55,558 nucleotides of DNA from an uncultured Nitrospira sp. (GTDB lineage Bacteria > Nitrospirota > Nitrospiria > Nitrospirales > Nitrospiraceae): contig CAMLHQ010000010.1 in NCBI GenBank assembly GCA_946479785.1, positions 1 through 55,558 of the forward strand, given 5' to 3'. A program made the translations under genes and the position numbers. The notes under the pieces were generated by a model. That model did no database searches. It saw only the letters and a list, made by a program, of their open reading frames with translations, and was not told the origin of the DNA. Positions 16,582 through 24,407 of the stretch are shown piece after piece (the stretch's first letter is position 1; each line of letters begins with the position of its first letter).

Positions 16582-17529
16582 ATGCTCGAAACCAGATTCA
16601 AGGTTGCCTTTCTCTTGGTTGTCCTCGCCTTCGCTGCGCTTCCCATCATGGGTATTCTTCGCGGGACGAGGCTCACCCCGTTTGAAGAAGCTCCTCCTGC
16701 ATCGGTGGAATCTCCTCCCTCCGAGCCTGAGGCCACCTCGAATGAAGAACCGGTCAGGGAAGACATGGTTACTATTCCAGCAGGACCGTTTCTTCAGGGG
16801 ACAACCAGCGGCGGGTTTGACGAGCAGCCACAGCGCACCGTTTATCTTGACACTTTCTCGATCGATCGGCACGAAGTGACCAATTATCAATATCAGCAAT
16901 TTGTCCTTGCGACCGGGCATCGCAAAGCCGGACCTCCTTCACGCTATGCGAAAAGCATCGGGAAAATGCGCGGAACGAATCAACCCGTCGTGTACGTCTC
17001 TTGGGACGATGCGACCGAATATTGCCAGTGGAAGGGCAAGCGGCTTCCGACGGAAGCTGAGTGGGAAAAGGCCATGCGTGGCTCAGATGGCCGCCTCTGG
17101 CCCTGGGGAAATCAAGAGAGGTCGAATGGAGCGAACTGGGCTCGAGTGCAGGACGGCTACGATGTGACGGCTCGGGTAGGGACGTTTCAAACGGACAAGA
17201 GTCCTTACGGGGTAATGGATGGTGCTGGGAATGTGATGGAATGGGTGGCTGATTGGTACCAGGAAACGTACTACAAAGATGCTCCGGAGAAGAATCCGCC
17301 GAGCCCCGAATATGGAACCTACCGGGTCATGAGGGGGGGCAGTTATACGACAACCGGTGCCGATATCCGCATCACCAGCCGGAGCAAAATGGTGCCGGAT
17401 TTTCGTGATGAAACGATCGGATTTCGCTGTGCGATTTCGGGTACTTTGGCCGGAGAAACCGCTGCCAATGGAGGAGCCAACCCTACAGAAAATCGAAGTA
17501 ATAAAGGATCAGAAAGACGGCCAAAATGA
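16582..17529 (+). CDS. Membrane-anchored SUMF1/formylglycine-generating-enzyme-like protein 2
   Basis: 315 aa, same layout as the previous gene: an N-terminal anchor at residues 7-25, a Pro/Glu-rich linker and a SUMF1 domain (MVTIPAGPFLQGT, IDRHEVTNYQYQQF, KRLPTEAEWEKAMRG, WPWGNQ, GVMDGAGNVMEWVADW, FRCAIS). After RGGSY the catalytic cysteine pair is again missing. A tandem duplicate 9 nt behind the first copy. No terminator separates its stop from the oxidase promoter that begins 3 nt later, so this transcript probably reads through into the second oxidase operon. An assembly role by analogy with NirV is inference. Confidence 0.85.
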   Translation: MLETRFKVAFLLVVLAFAALPIMGILRGTRLTPFEEAPPASVESPPSEPEATSNEEPVREDMVTIPAGPFLQGTTSGGFDEQPQRTVYLDTFSIDRHEVTNYQYQQFVLATGHRKAGPPSRYAKSIGKMRGTNQPVVYVSWDDATEYCQWKGKRLPTEAEWEKAMRGSDGRLWPWGNQERSNGANWARVQDGYDVTARVGTFQTDKSPYGVMDGAGNVMEWVADWYQETYYKDAPEKNPPSPEYGTYRVMRGGSYTTTGADIRITSRSKMVPDFRDETIGFRCAISGTLAGETAANGGANPTENRSNKGSERRPK

Positions 17530-17531
17530 TA

Positions 17532-17560
17532 TTGACAACCATACCAGCCAAAACTATAAT
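17532..17560 (+). promoter_or_regulatory. Perfect-consensus sigma-70 promoter of the main bd-like oxidase operon
   Basis: TTGACA at 17532-17537, a 17-nt spacer and TATAAT at 17555-17560: both boxes and the spacing are ideal. Transcription would start near 17567 and give a leader of about 150 nt before the first small gene. The leader contains a small CACAC/GTGTG hairpin near 17630. Confidence 0.8.
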
Positions 17561-17715
17561 GTCGAACACTTTTGAGTTTTTATTCATGTTTTTCCCTGTG
17601 TTTACGCGCCCAACGACAAAATTTGAATACCACACGGATTGGTGTGTGTCAAGAAATCGGCCGACATAGCCGTAATTAATGCATTTTTCCATTTCCATCA
17701 GGAGAAGGAGACACG

Positions 17716-17841
17716 ATGGCCACGGCAACAGTTCAGGACAGTGAAATCAAGATCAAGATCGGCAAGATGATTTTCTACATCACCGTTGCCATCGGTTTGT
17801 GGTTCTTCTATTGGTTTGCCGGCATACAGTGCCCTTGCTGA
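17716..17841 (+). CDS. 41-aa single-helix membrane protein upstream of the oxidase
   Basis: ATG 17716 follows GGAGAAGGAG with good spacing. The product has a short polar N-terminus rich in Lys/Ile (KIKIGKM), one hydrophobic helix rich in aromatic residues (FYITVAIGLWFFYWFAGI) and a C-terminal CPC. Ribosome-binding site, length and position behind a strong promoter make it a likely real gene. Small single-helix subunits (CydX, CcoQ-like) are common in terminal oxidases, so it is a candidate for one. The two closing cysteines are unusual and could bind metal or form a disulfide. Confidence 0.75.
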   Translation: MATATVQDSEIKIKIGKMIFYITVAIGLWFFYWFAGIQCPC

Positions 17842-17901
17842 GGGCCGCCGACCGTCTGAGTATACATTTCGTGTTCAGTTGAGTTGAGGAGGAGAACAAT
17901 T

Positions 17902-18024
17902 ATGGGTCAGACGATTTTTTACATTCTGATTTCGACCGTCATCTGCGTGGCCTATTTCACGCTGGTCGATCATTTCTTGATGGATATGCAAGGGCTGGAT
18001 TATTGGTATCTGTTCCGCAAGTGA
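17902..18024 (+). CDS. 40-aa single-helix membrane protein upstream of the oxidase
   Basis: ATG 17902 is preceded by GGAGGAGAA. The product has a helix (TIFYILISTVICVAYFTLVD) and then a polar tail with HFLMDMQGLDYWYLFRK. It sits 60 nt after the other small gene and 81 nt before the oxidase gene. Not recognised, but the strong ribosome-binding site and the context of a consensus promoter argue that it is expressed. Probably a small oxidase subunit. Confidence 0.75.
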   Translation: MGQTIFYILISTVICVAYFTLVDHFLMDMQGLDYWYLFRK

Positions 18025-18105
18025 CAACAGCGGAGTCGGGCCCTCGAATTTGAGTTCCAAGGAATTTTGAGACTTTTTTTTCGGAATGCATCAAGGAGGT
18101 ATCCC

Positions 18106-20016
18106 ATGGGTCCTGTAACCCGTAAGAAGGTGTTTTCAATCATGGCGCTCTGCGCGATGGTGAGCCTTCTCTTGCTTCCTGTGGTCGTGTCGATTCCATC
18201 ACTGGCGATTGGTGCAGACGCACCCGACGCGGTCAAGAAGGACGAGGCGAAGGTCGAAAAGGGTCGTGACGTCTATTACAAGACGGAAGGCATCGTGGTC
18301 GGTGCTCCGGCGCCGAAAACCACGGACGGTCCTAGAGACTATCCGCGGTATAATTTCGAGAGCCGCGTGTTGCTCTGGTTTGCGAACCAACAGCACCTCT
18401 ACTACGGCAGCTTTGTGCTGGCCGTGCCGATCTTCTGTATGGTGATCGAGTTCATGGGGGTCGTCAGCAAGGACAAGGCGCTCGCCAAACGCTACGATCA
18501 GTTGGCCTATGACTTCATTAAAATCAGCCTCACAGCCTATTCGTTGACGGCCATCCTTGGTGGTATCCTGATCTTTACCTTCCTGACGCTGTACCCTGCA
18601 TTCTTCGGCTATCTCTCCAGTATCTTCCGCCCGGTCATGCACATCTATGCGTTGATGTTCGTGGCGGAGAGTGGAACCCTCTACATCTACTACTATGGCT
18701 GGGACAAGATGAAGGAGGGCTTCCTCAAGTGGATGCACCTGAGCATGTCCGTCGTCCTGAATATCATCGGCACCTTGCTCATGTTCCTGGCCAATTCCTG
18801 GATCGGTTTTATGATGTCACCGGCCGGGGTCGATGAGCAGGGCCGTTTCCTCGGCAACATCTGGCATGTCATCCACACCGCATTATGGAATCCGCTCAAC
18901 GTGCACCGCATTCTCGGCAACATGGCGTTCGGTGGCGGTGTTGTGGCCGCTTACGCAGCCTATAAGTTCCTGGCCTCGAAGACCGAGGAAGATCGTGCCC
19001 ACTATGACTGGATGGGTTATATCGCGATGGCGATCGGCGTCGCGTTCCTGATTCCGTTGCCGTTCGCCGGCTACTGGTTGATGCGCGAAGTCTATGCCTA
19101 TCGCCAGCAGATGGGCATCACGTTGATGGGTGGTCTGCTAGCCTGGTTATTCATTATTCAAGCCACCATGATCGGGATCCTCTTCCTTAGTTCCAACTAC
19201 TATCTCTGGCAAGCACTCGGGCGCATGCGCGGCGCCGAGAAGTATCAACGCTACATCAAGTATCTCGTATTTCTCTTGGTATGCGGGTTTCTCGTGTTTA
19301 TCACTCCGCACACGATCGTGATGAGTCCTGCCGAGCTGAAGGCCATGGGTGGACAGCAGCATCCGGTGTTGGGAAACTACGGCGTCATGTCGGCAAAGAA
19401 CGGTGGCATCAACGTCATCATCACGACCACGGTGTTGAGTTTCGTATGGTACATGCGAGGCAACAAAGTCTCGACCGTGTCGTGGGCGAAGTTCGGGAAC
19501 ATCTTTATGGGGTGTTTCTTCTTCTGGGCCTATGTGAATATCATCTGGCTCGCGATCTATGGATATTACATTCCGGCCAACGTCCGCGTCGGGCTCTCCG
19601 TTCCCCAGGTGGCGACGACCCTGTCCTGCCTCTTCTTCATGTTTGCCCTGAATAGCGCCATGATGAAGGGGGCCAAACAGATGGGACCGATCGAGTGGGG
19701 CAAGATCTCCGTTCGTTCGCAGTACGCCTTGATCATGCTCGCAACCGCCTTTACCTGGATGATGGGATTGATGGGCTACATTCGCTCGTCGGTTCGATTG
19801 TTCTGGCACGTGAACGAGATCATGCGGGACAACTCACCCTGGGCCTATACGCACACGGTGGGATTTGCGGCGAACATGATTTCCTTCAACGTATTGTTCT
19901 TCTGGGTCAGCATCCTATTCGTCTTCTGGCTGGGCAGTTTAACGGCGAAGAAAGTGCCGGTCGGCGAGAAAGCGGGAGTTCCTGGCGGCGCGCCGCAACC
20001 TGCTGGCAGCCACTAA
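18106..20016 (+). CDS. Cytochrome bd-like oxidase subunit, paralogue 2 (main oxidase)
   Basis: 636 aa, about 14 transmembrane helices. ATG 18106 has an ideal AAGGAGG; in-frame upstream codons from 18067 lack one. It corresponds to the Nitrospira protein described as a bd-like oxidase with a putative copper site (N. defluvii Nide0901 type). Visible are QQHLYYGSFVLAVP (heme b595-type His), NSWIGFMMSPAGVD, the His-rich WHVIHTALWNPLNVHR, the acidic MREVYAYRQ in the segment comparable to the CydA quinol/glutamate motif, and GLMGYIRSSVRLFWHVNE late in the protein. The bd heme b558 His is not at the expected place. The role is proposed as terminal oxidation of electrons from nitrite via cytochrome c. 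It is followed by genes for c-type cytochromes and has a strong own promoter. Confidence 0.88.
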   Translation: MGPVTRKKVFSIMALCAMVSLLLLPVVVSIPSLAIGADAPDAVKKDEAKVEKGRDVYYKTEGIVVGAPAPKTTDGPRDYPRYNFESRVLLWFANQQHLYYGSFVLAVPIFCMVIEFMGVVSKDKALAKRYDQLAYDFIKISLTAYSLTAILGGILIFTFLTLYPAFFGYLSSIFRPVMHIYALMFVAESGTLYIYYYGWDKMKEGFLKWMHLSMSVVLNIIGTLLMFLANSWIGFMMSPAGVDEQGRFLGNIWHVIHTALWNPLNVHRILGNMAFGGGVVAAYAAYKFLASKTEEDRAHYDWMGYIAMAIGVAFLIPLPFAGYWLMREVYAYRQQMGITLMGGLLAWLFIIQATMIGILFLSSNYYLWQALGRMRGAEKYQRYIKYLVFLLVCGFLVFITPHTIVMSPAELKAMGGQQHPVLGNYGVMSAKNGGINVIITTTVLSFVWYMRGNKVSTVSWAKFGNIFMGCFFFWAYVNIIWLAIYGYYIPANVRVGLSVPQVATTLSCLFFMFALNSAMMKGAKQMGPIEWGKISVRSQYALIMLATAFTWMMGLMGYIRSSVRLFWHVNEIMRDNSPWAYTHTVGFAANMISFNVLFFWVSILFVFWLGSLTAKKVPVGEKAGVPGGAPQPAGSH

Positions 20017-20042
20017 CCATCCCTTATTGAGCATTGGCTCGC

Positions 20043-20070
20043 GGTGGGAGACGTGACTACGTCTCCCACC
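20043..20070 (+). promoter_or_regulatory. Intercistronic stem-loop between oxidase and cytochrome genes
   Basis: Perfect 12-bp stem GGTGGGAGACGT/ACGTCTCCCACC with a GACT loop and no U-tract. It lies 26 nt after the oxidase stop and 26 nt before the GTG of the diheme cytochrome. It is more likely an mRNA-processing or stability element than a terminator. Confidence 0.6.
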
Positions 20071-20095
20071 AACGTAGCCGCAGGAGGTTAAAACC

Positions 20096-21406
20096 GTGGG
20101 TAATCTGATAAATGAAGCCTTCTCGATGGGCTGGGCAATTCTGGCCCTGCTGGCTGGCTTACTCATCTACTTTCAAGTGTCGATCAGCGACCCTGCCGCC
20201 AAGAAGCGGGCGACCTTCAAGACCTTTATTGGTATCATCGCAGCGTTCTTGATGTTTATCGCCATCGCCAACTACAAGAACAATTTTTACGGAGAGAATC
20301 GGTTGTTGCCGGTCTCTCTCGTGATGATCACCGCCACCACATTCGTCCTGGCCCTGTATTTTACGAATCTCGCCGCGTTGCTCAAGATCGGCGGGTTTAT
20401 GTTCTTCGTTGCCGCGTTTCTTTCCGGCTACGGCAATTGGTTGCCGCAGGTCGAAGGCGGATTTCCTCCGAAGGAAGAAAAGCTGGATTTCAGCTCGATG
20501 AGCCCGCAACAGCTGGCTGATGAAGGTGAGAAAATCATCTTCGGCGGGATCGGGCAAAATAAAGTGCAGGGCGCGATCGGTAAGGGGCAGTGCCCCCTCT
20601 GTCACGCGTTCCACGCCGGCATGCTCGGGGAACGGGCTCCCAATTTATTGGGGCTTCCGGAGCGGGCGGGAAAAGAACGGATCGAGGATCCTAAGTATCA
20701 CAAGGGCGATCCGATGAAGCGTGAATATGCCGACAAAGAATCCTGCCCAGGCTGTGGGACGGCCACGACAGGACAAGAATATATTGCCGAATCCCATTCC
20801 TGTCCAAGTTGCTATGTGGTCTCCGGCTACGGCGTAAAGGGGACCAACGACAAAGAAAGCCCGATGCCCAAGATTCACAAGCCACCGATTTCGCTCTCGT
20901 TGCCGGAATTGGCGGCGGTCGATACCTGGCTGTATGTGCGCGAAGGACGGGAAGCGCCGTCGTTTGAAGAAATCACCAAATCCTATGAGAAGTTCATCCC
21001 GGAGGCTGAACGCCCGAAGCAGCAGGAGGATAAGCCGGCGGCAGCCAGTGCGCTCTTAGCCGATGGCTCTGAGCCAGTGGACCAAATCTTTGCGAAGGCC
21101 CAGTGCGTAGTGTGCCATACGATTCCCGGCATTCCCGGGGCGACCGGCACCCAGGGACCCAAGCTGGAAGAGGGCACCAACGCACCCACCCGAATCAAGG
21201 ATCCGGCGTACAAGGGAACTGCGCATAGCACTCCTGAGTACATCATGGAGTCGGTGGTCTCTCCCAGCACGTATGTCGTGAAGGGATTTCCTGACAATCT
21301 GATGCCGAAGGTGTTTGGGCAAAAGCTCAGCGCCGGGGCATTGAAAAAGATCGTCGATTATCTGTCACAGGTGAAGGCGGGAGCACCGCCACCGAAGATT
21401 TCGTAA
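20096..21406 (+). CDS. Membrane-bound diheme cytochrome c with an embedded Cys4 motif
   Basis: 436 aa. GTG 20096 follows AGGAGG. Four N-terminal transmembrane helices (about residues 10-115) are followed by a periplasmic part with two c-type heme sites, CPLCH at 166-170 and CVVCH at 337-341. Between them are two further CxxC pairs, CPGC (217-220) and CPSC (236-239), without the heme-binding His. This resembles a zinc-ribbon or an abandoned heme site. Methionines in SPMPKIHKPP and DNLMPKVF are candidate axial ligands. Being third after the promoter, it is a probable electron-entry subunit of the bd-like oxidase. Confidence 0.85.
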   Translation: MGNLINEAFSMGWAILALLAGLLIYFQVSISDPAAKKRATFKTFIGIIAAFLMFIAIANYKNNFYGENRLLPVSLVMITATTFVLALYFTNLAALLKIGGFMFFVAAFLSGYGNWLPQVEGGFPPKEEKLDFSSMSPQQLADEGEKIIFGGIGQNKVQGAIGKGQCPLCHAFHAGMLGERAPNLLGLPERAGKERIEDPKYHKGDPMKREYADKESCPGCGTATTGQEYIAESHSCPSCYVVSGYGVKGTNDKESPMPKIHKPPISLSLPELAAVDTWLYVREGREAPSFEEITKSYEKFIPEAERPKQQEDKPAAASALLADGSEPVDQIFAKAQCVVCHTIPGIPGATGTQGPKLEEGTNAPTRIKDPAYKGTAHSTPEYIMESVVSPSTYVVKGFPDNLMPKVFGQKLSAGALKKIVDYLSQVKAGAPPPKIS

Positions 21407-21444
21407 TCTTGGCCGTCTATCTGTAGACATAAGGGAGTATACCC

Positions 21445-22482
21445 ATGAAAGCATTGATGTCAGTGGGCGCGCTGATAGGAGCCGTTGGGCTCCTGCTGCT
21501 GGTCGGGATGATCTTCGACATCGTTCCGTCCAATACCGTGCGCTTGGTTGAGGGCTATATGCCGATGCAGATGCTCATTGAGCTCACATCTTTCGTCGCC
21601 GGCTTCGCAGGGCTGAGCTACATGCTGAGTTCGATGGGAATGCCGATCCCGCGCTTCTGGCAGGGCGTCGGTTTTTGGATCTTTATCCTGATGTACCTCA
21701 AGTACCGCGTATATCCGCCCATCCCGTTCAGCGTGCGGGCCATGTATGGAACCGTGTCGCTTGTGGCCGTTTTTATGTGGGTGTCGGCGAACGAGGAAGA
21801 CTGGAAAAAGTTCAAGCAGCCGATCATGAATGTGCTTGATGCGCAGAGCGGCAGCAACAAGCTGCTGCGATATGCATACCTCATTCTGCTTCCGATTCTG
21901 ATTGGCGGGTTTTCCTTTAACGCCATGAAGCCGAAGTCTGAGGAGCCGATCGAGTTACGTACAGTGCACCCCGCGCCTCCAGCCAGCACGAAGGTGCATG
22001 GCAAGACCTATGTGCTCCAAACGTCACAGAATCCATATCGTGTGAATCCTGAAGGCAAGTACGATCAGGAATATACCAACGCCAACATCGTGGAACAGGG
22101 TATGGGCCGGTTGATGAAGCCAAACGCCAATCCCTGGGACGACAAGAGTCAGGGCTACCTGAAGTATGTCCGCGAGGGTGGGGAGATCTTCTTCCAGAAC
22201 TGTCACTTCTGCCACGGCGACAATTTGAACGGCCGCGGACTGCACGCCTTTGCGTTCAACCCCATTCCGGCGAACTTCACCGATCCAGGTACAATCGCCC
22301 AATTGCAGGAAACGTTCATTTTCTGGCGCGTGTCGAAGGGCGGGATCGGATTGCCGAACGAAGGATTCCCCTGGGCCTCCGTCATGCCGCCCTGGGAACA
22401 GCACCTGACGGTCGATGAAATCTGGAAGGTGATTTTGTTCGAATACTGGCACACGGGCTACTATCCCCGTACCTGGGACTAA
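21445..22482 (+). CDS. Membrane-bound monoheme cytochrome c
   Basis: 345 aa. ATG 21445 with AGGGAG upstream. Four transmembrane helices in the first 165 residues are followed by a periplasmic class I cytochrome c domain with a single CHFCH site at residues 253-257 (followed by GDNLNGRG) and a later methionine in SVMPPWE as a likely axial ligand. The layout of helices first, cytochrome after parallels the preceding gene. Together they look like the cytochrome c subunits of one membrane complex with the bd-like oxidase. Confidence 0.85.
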   Translation: MKALMSVGALIGAVGLLLLVGMIFDIVPSNTVRLVEGYMPMQMLIELTSFVAGFAGLSYMLSSMGMPIPRFWQGVGFWIFILMYLKYRVYPPIPFSVRAMYGTVSLVAVFMWVSANEEDWKKFKQPIMNVLDAQSGSNKLLRYAYLILLPILIGGFSFNAMKPKSEEPIELRTVHPAPPASTKVHGKTYVLQTSQNPYRVNPEGKYDQEYTNANIVEQGMGRLMKPNANPWDDKSQGYLKYVREGGEIFFQNCHFCHGDNLNGRGLHAFAFNPIPANFTDPGTIAQLQETFIFWRVSKGGIGLPNEGFPWASVMPPWEQHLTVDEIWKVILFEYWHTGYYPRTWD

Positions 22483-22532
22483 TCGTCTAAGAGATTCATC
22501 GCTAACCTGGATTATTTGAGATGAGGATAAAC

Positions 22533-24308
22533 ATGAGAAACAGTTCAAATCGGAAGGCAGGAGTGGTTGCCGCAACCGCCTTCGGAATTACCCTGGCATT
22601 GGGAAGTGTGGGCGTTCCGCTAGTCGGAGCCGAGGACATGCCCGAAGGGTTCAAGAAAGGCGAACTCGCCGCTGAGCCCTCTGCCGAGATGATCGAAGCG
22701 GGAAAGCGCGTCTACTTTACGAAGTGCGTGTGGTGTCACGGGGTCGATGGTGCAGGCGATGGGCCTGGTGCCGATCGTCTCTGGCCTCGTCCGCGTAACT
22801 TCAACCAGGGCACATTCAAGATCCGTCACACGGCGAGCGGCGAACTCCCGTTGTTCGACGCCAAGAAGCCGATCCCTGGACAGAACGACCTCTTTGAGAC
22901 AGTCACCCATGGATTGCCGGGATCGGCCATGCCGTCCTGGGAAGGTATTTTGACGGAAGAACAGAGACTGCAAGTCCTGTCCTTCGTCACGACGCAGTTG
23001 GTAAAGGACCGGAAGTTTACCGACAAACAGTCGGAATCCCAGACGATCCTCCAGTTGGGCGACATCAAGCAGAAAGCGGCGACCGACGAGAGCAAGAAGC
23101 GCGGATCCGAGCTCATAGTGGAAAAGAAGTGTGTTGAATGTCATGGAGCTGAAGGACGCGGTGACGGGAATGCCTTCAACCTGAAAGATGACTGGGGATT
23201 TGCCATTCAGCCGGCCAACTGGCACAAGTGCTGGAACTTCCGTGGCAGCCGGCAGGATCCCTATAGCGTGAAGAACATTTTCCGGACCTTCTCGACCGGT
23301 GTGAACGGCACGCCGATGCCATCCTTTGCAGACAACACGACGGTCGATGAACGCTGGGACATCGCCAACTGGGTCAACGCGCTGTGCGAGCGGGATCTGG
23401 ACGGTAATCCTCTGCCGATCGATCCCTTGACGGACAAGCCGAAGATCAACTTCGTCGTGCCGTCGGACCCGGTCGAAGGCGAAATTCCAGCCGACATGGA
23501 GAATGAAGCCTGGCAGAAGGCGCCGAGACGCTATGTGGCGATGGGCGGACAGATCACCCACAAGCCGCGCAACTTCGTCAACCGGATCGACGACATTTGG
23601 GTTCGTTCCTTATACAACGACAAATCCATCGTGTACTTGCTGGAGTGGGATGATCGGACGAAGAGCGTCGCCGAGGGCAAGCTGCCCTGGGCTCCGACTC
23701 AGGTCAACATCGATGTCAAGGAACAGGAACCCAAGACCGGTGAAGAGGCATCGATCGCGGCCAATCAGAACAAGTATGCGGTCTACAATGATGCGATCGC
23801 CATCGAAACTCCAGTGAAGTGGAAGGAGCTCCCTGCTCCCATCAAGCCGCGGTATCTGTTCGGGACCAACGATCAGTTCCCGGTCGACATTGTGAAGTGG
23901 GAAGCCGATGGATCCATCAGGGCCTTCAAGGGCACGGGATGGGACAAGGACTTCGAAGAACGCGACACCTATGAAGAGAGCCTGAAGGTCCTCAAGAGTG
24001 AATGGAAGAACGGCCGGTGGTACGTGATGATTCAACGGCCGCTCGGAAACAAGAAGGATCAGGATTACGACGAAGACACCTTCTTCGAGGTCGGGAACTA
24101 TGTTCCGACTGTCTTCTTTGCCTGGGACGGGCACAACGGCGATGCAGGACGCAAGATGGCCGTGTCGGCCTTCTACTATACGTTCCTGAATCCGCCAATC
24201 CCGCGAGAGACTTACATCTATCCGGTGATCATCGCCTTCGGCGTGGTCCTGCTGGAAGGATGGGTGCTGACCCGTCGCGCGAACAAGAAGAAGGGGAAGA
24301 CCTCCTAA
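22533..24308 (+). CDS. Diheme cytochrome c fused to a heme-b (ethylbenzene dehydrogenase gamma/NxrC-like) domain with C-terminal anchor
   Basis: 591 aa. ATG 22533 is favoured over 22521 because GAGGAT lies at the right distance. The signal peptide ends near GAEDM. Cytochrome c sites CVWCH (65-69) and CVECH (200-204) occupy the first half. From about residue 310 comes a domain with the heme-b-binding beta-sandwich look of the EB_dh/NxrC family (IDDIWVRSLYNDKSIVYLLEWDD). A C-terminal helix (YPVIIAFGVVLLEGWVL) anchors it to the membrane. It would pass electrons between a heme b and two hemes c, a natural bridge between a nitrite oxidoreductase-like enzyme and the oxidase. The pairing is inferred from operon position. 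Confidence 0.87.
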   Translation: MRNSSNRKAGVVAATAFGITLALGSVGVPLVGAEDMPEGFKKGELAAEPSAEMIEAGKRVYFTKCVWCHGVDGAGDGPGADRLWPRPRNFNQGTFKIRHTASGELPLFDAKKPIPGQNDLFETVTHGLPGSAMPSWEGILTEEQRLQVLSFVTTQLVKDRKFTDKQSESQTILQLGDIKQKAATDESKKRGSELIVEKKCVECHGAEGRGDGNAFNLKDDWGFAIQPANWHKCWNFRGSRQDPYSVKNIFRTFSTGVNGTPMPSFADNTTVDERWDIANWVNALCERDLDGNPLPIDPLTDKPKINFVVPSDPVEGEIPADMENEAWQKAPRRYVAMGGQITHKPRNFVNRIDDIWVRSLYNDKSIVYLLEWDDRTKSVAEGKLPWAPTQVNIDVKEQEPKTGEEASIAANQNKYAVYNDAIAIETPVKWKELPAPIKPRYLFGTNDQFPVDIVKWEADGSIRAFKGTGWDKDFEERDTYEESLKVLKSEWKNGRWYVMIQRPLGNKKDQDYDEDTFFEVGNYVPTVFFAWDGHNGDAGRKMAVSAFYYTFLNPPIPRETYIYPVIIAFGVVLLEGWVLTRRANKKKGKTS

Positions 24309-24343
24309 CGTTCGCGCAGGGCGCTGATATGTGAAACAGCACG

Positions 24344-24379
24344 GAGGGGGTGGGGAAACCCACCCCCTCTTGTTTTTTT
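24344..24379 (+). terminator. Rho-independent terminator closing the oxidase operon
   Basis: Stem GAGGGGGTGGG/CCCACCCCCTC with a GAAA-type loop, followed by TTGTTTTTTT. Confidence 0.9.
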
Positions 24380-24407
24380 GGCGATCGTTGCCAGGATCGG
24401 GGTTTGC

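Noticed and set aside
15652..17529. Sulfatase-activating function for the two SUMF1-like proteins
   Set aside because: The catalytic cysteine pair is missing in both and no sulfatase gene is in the window.
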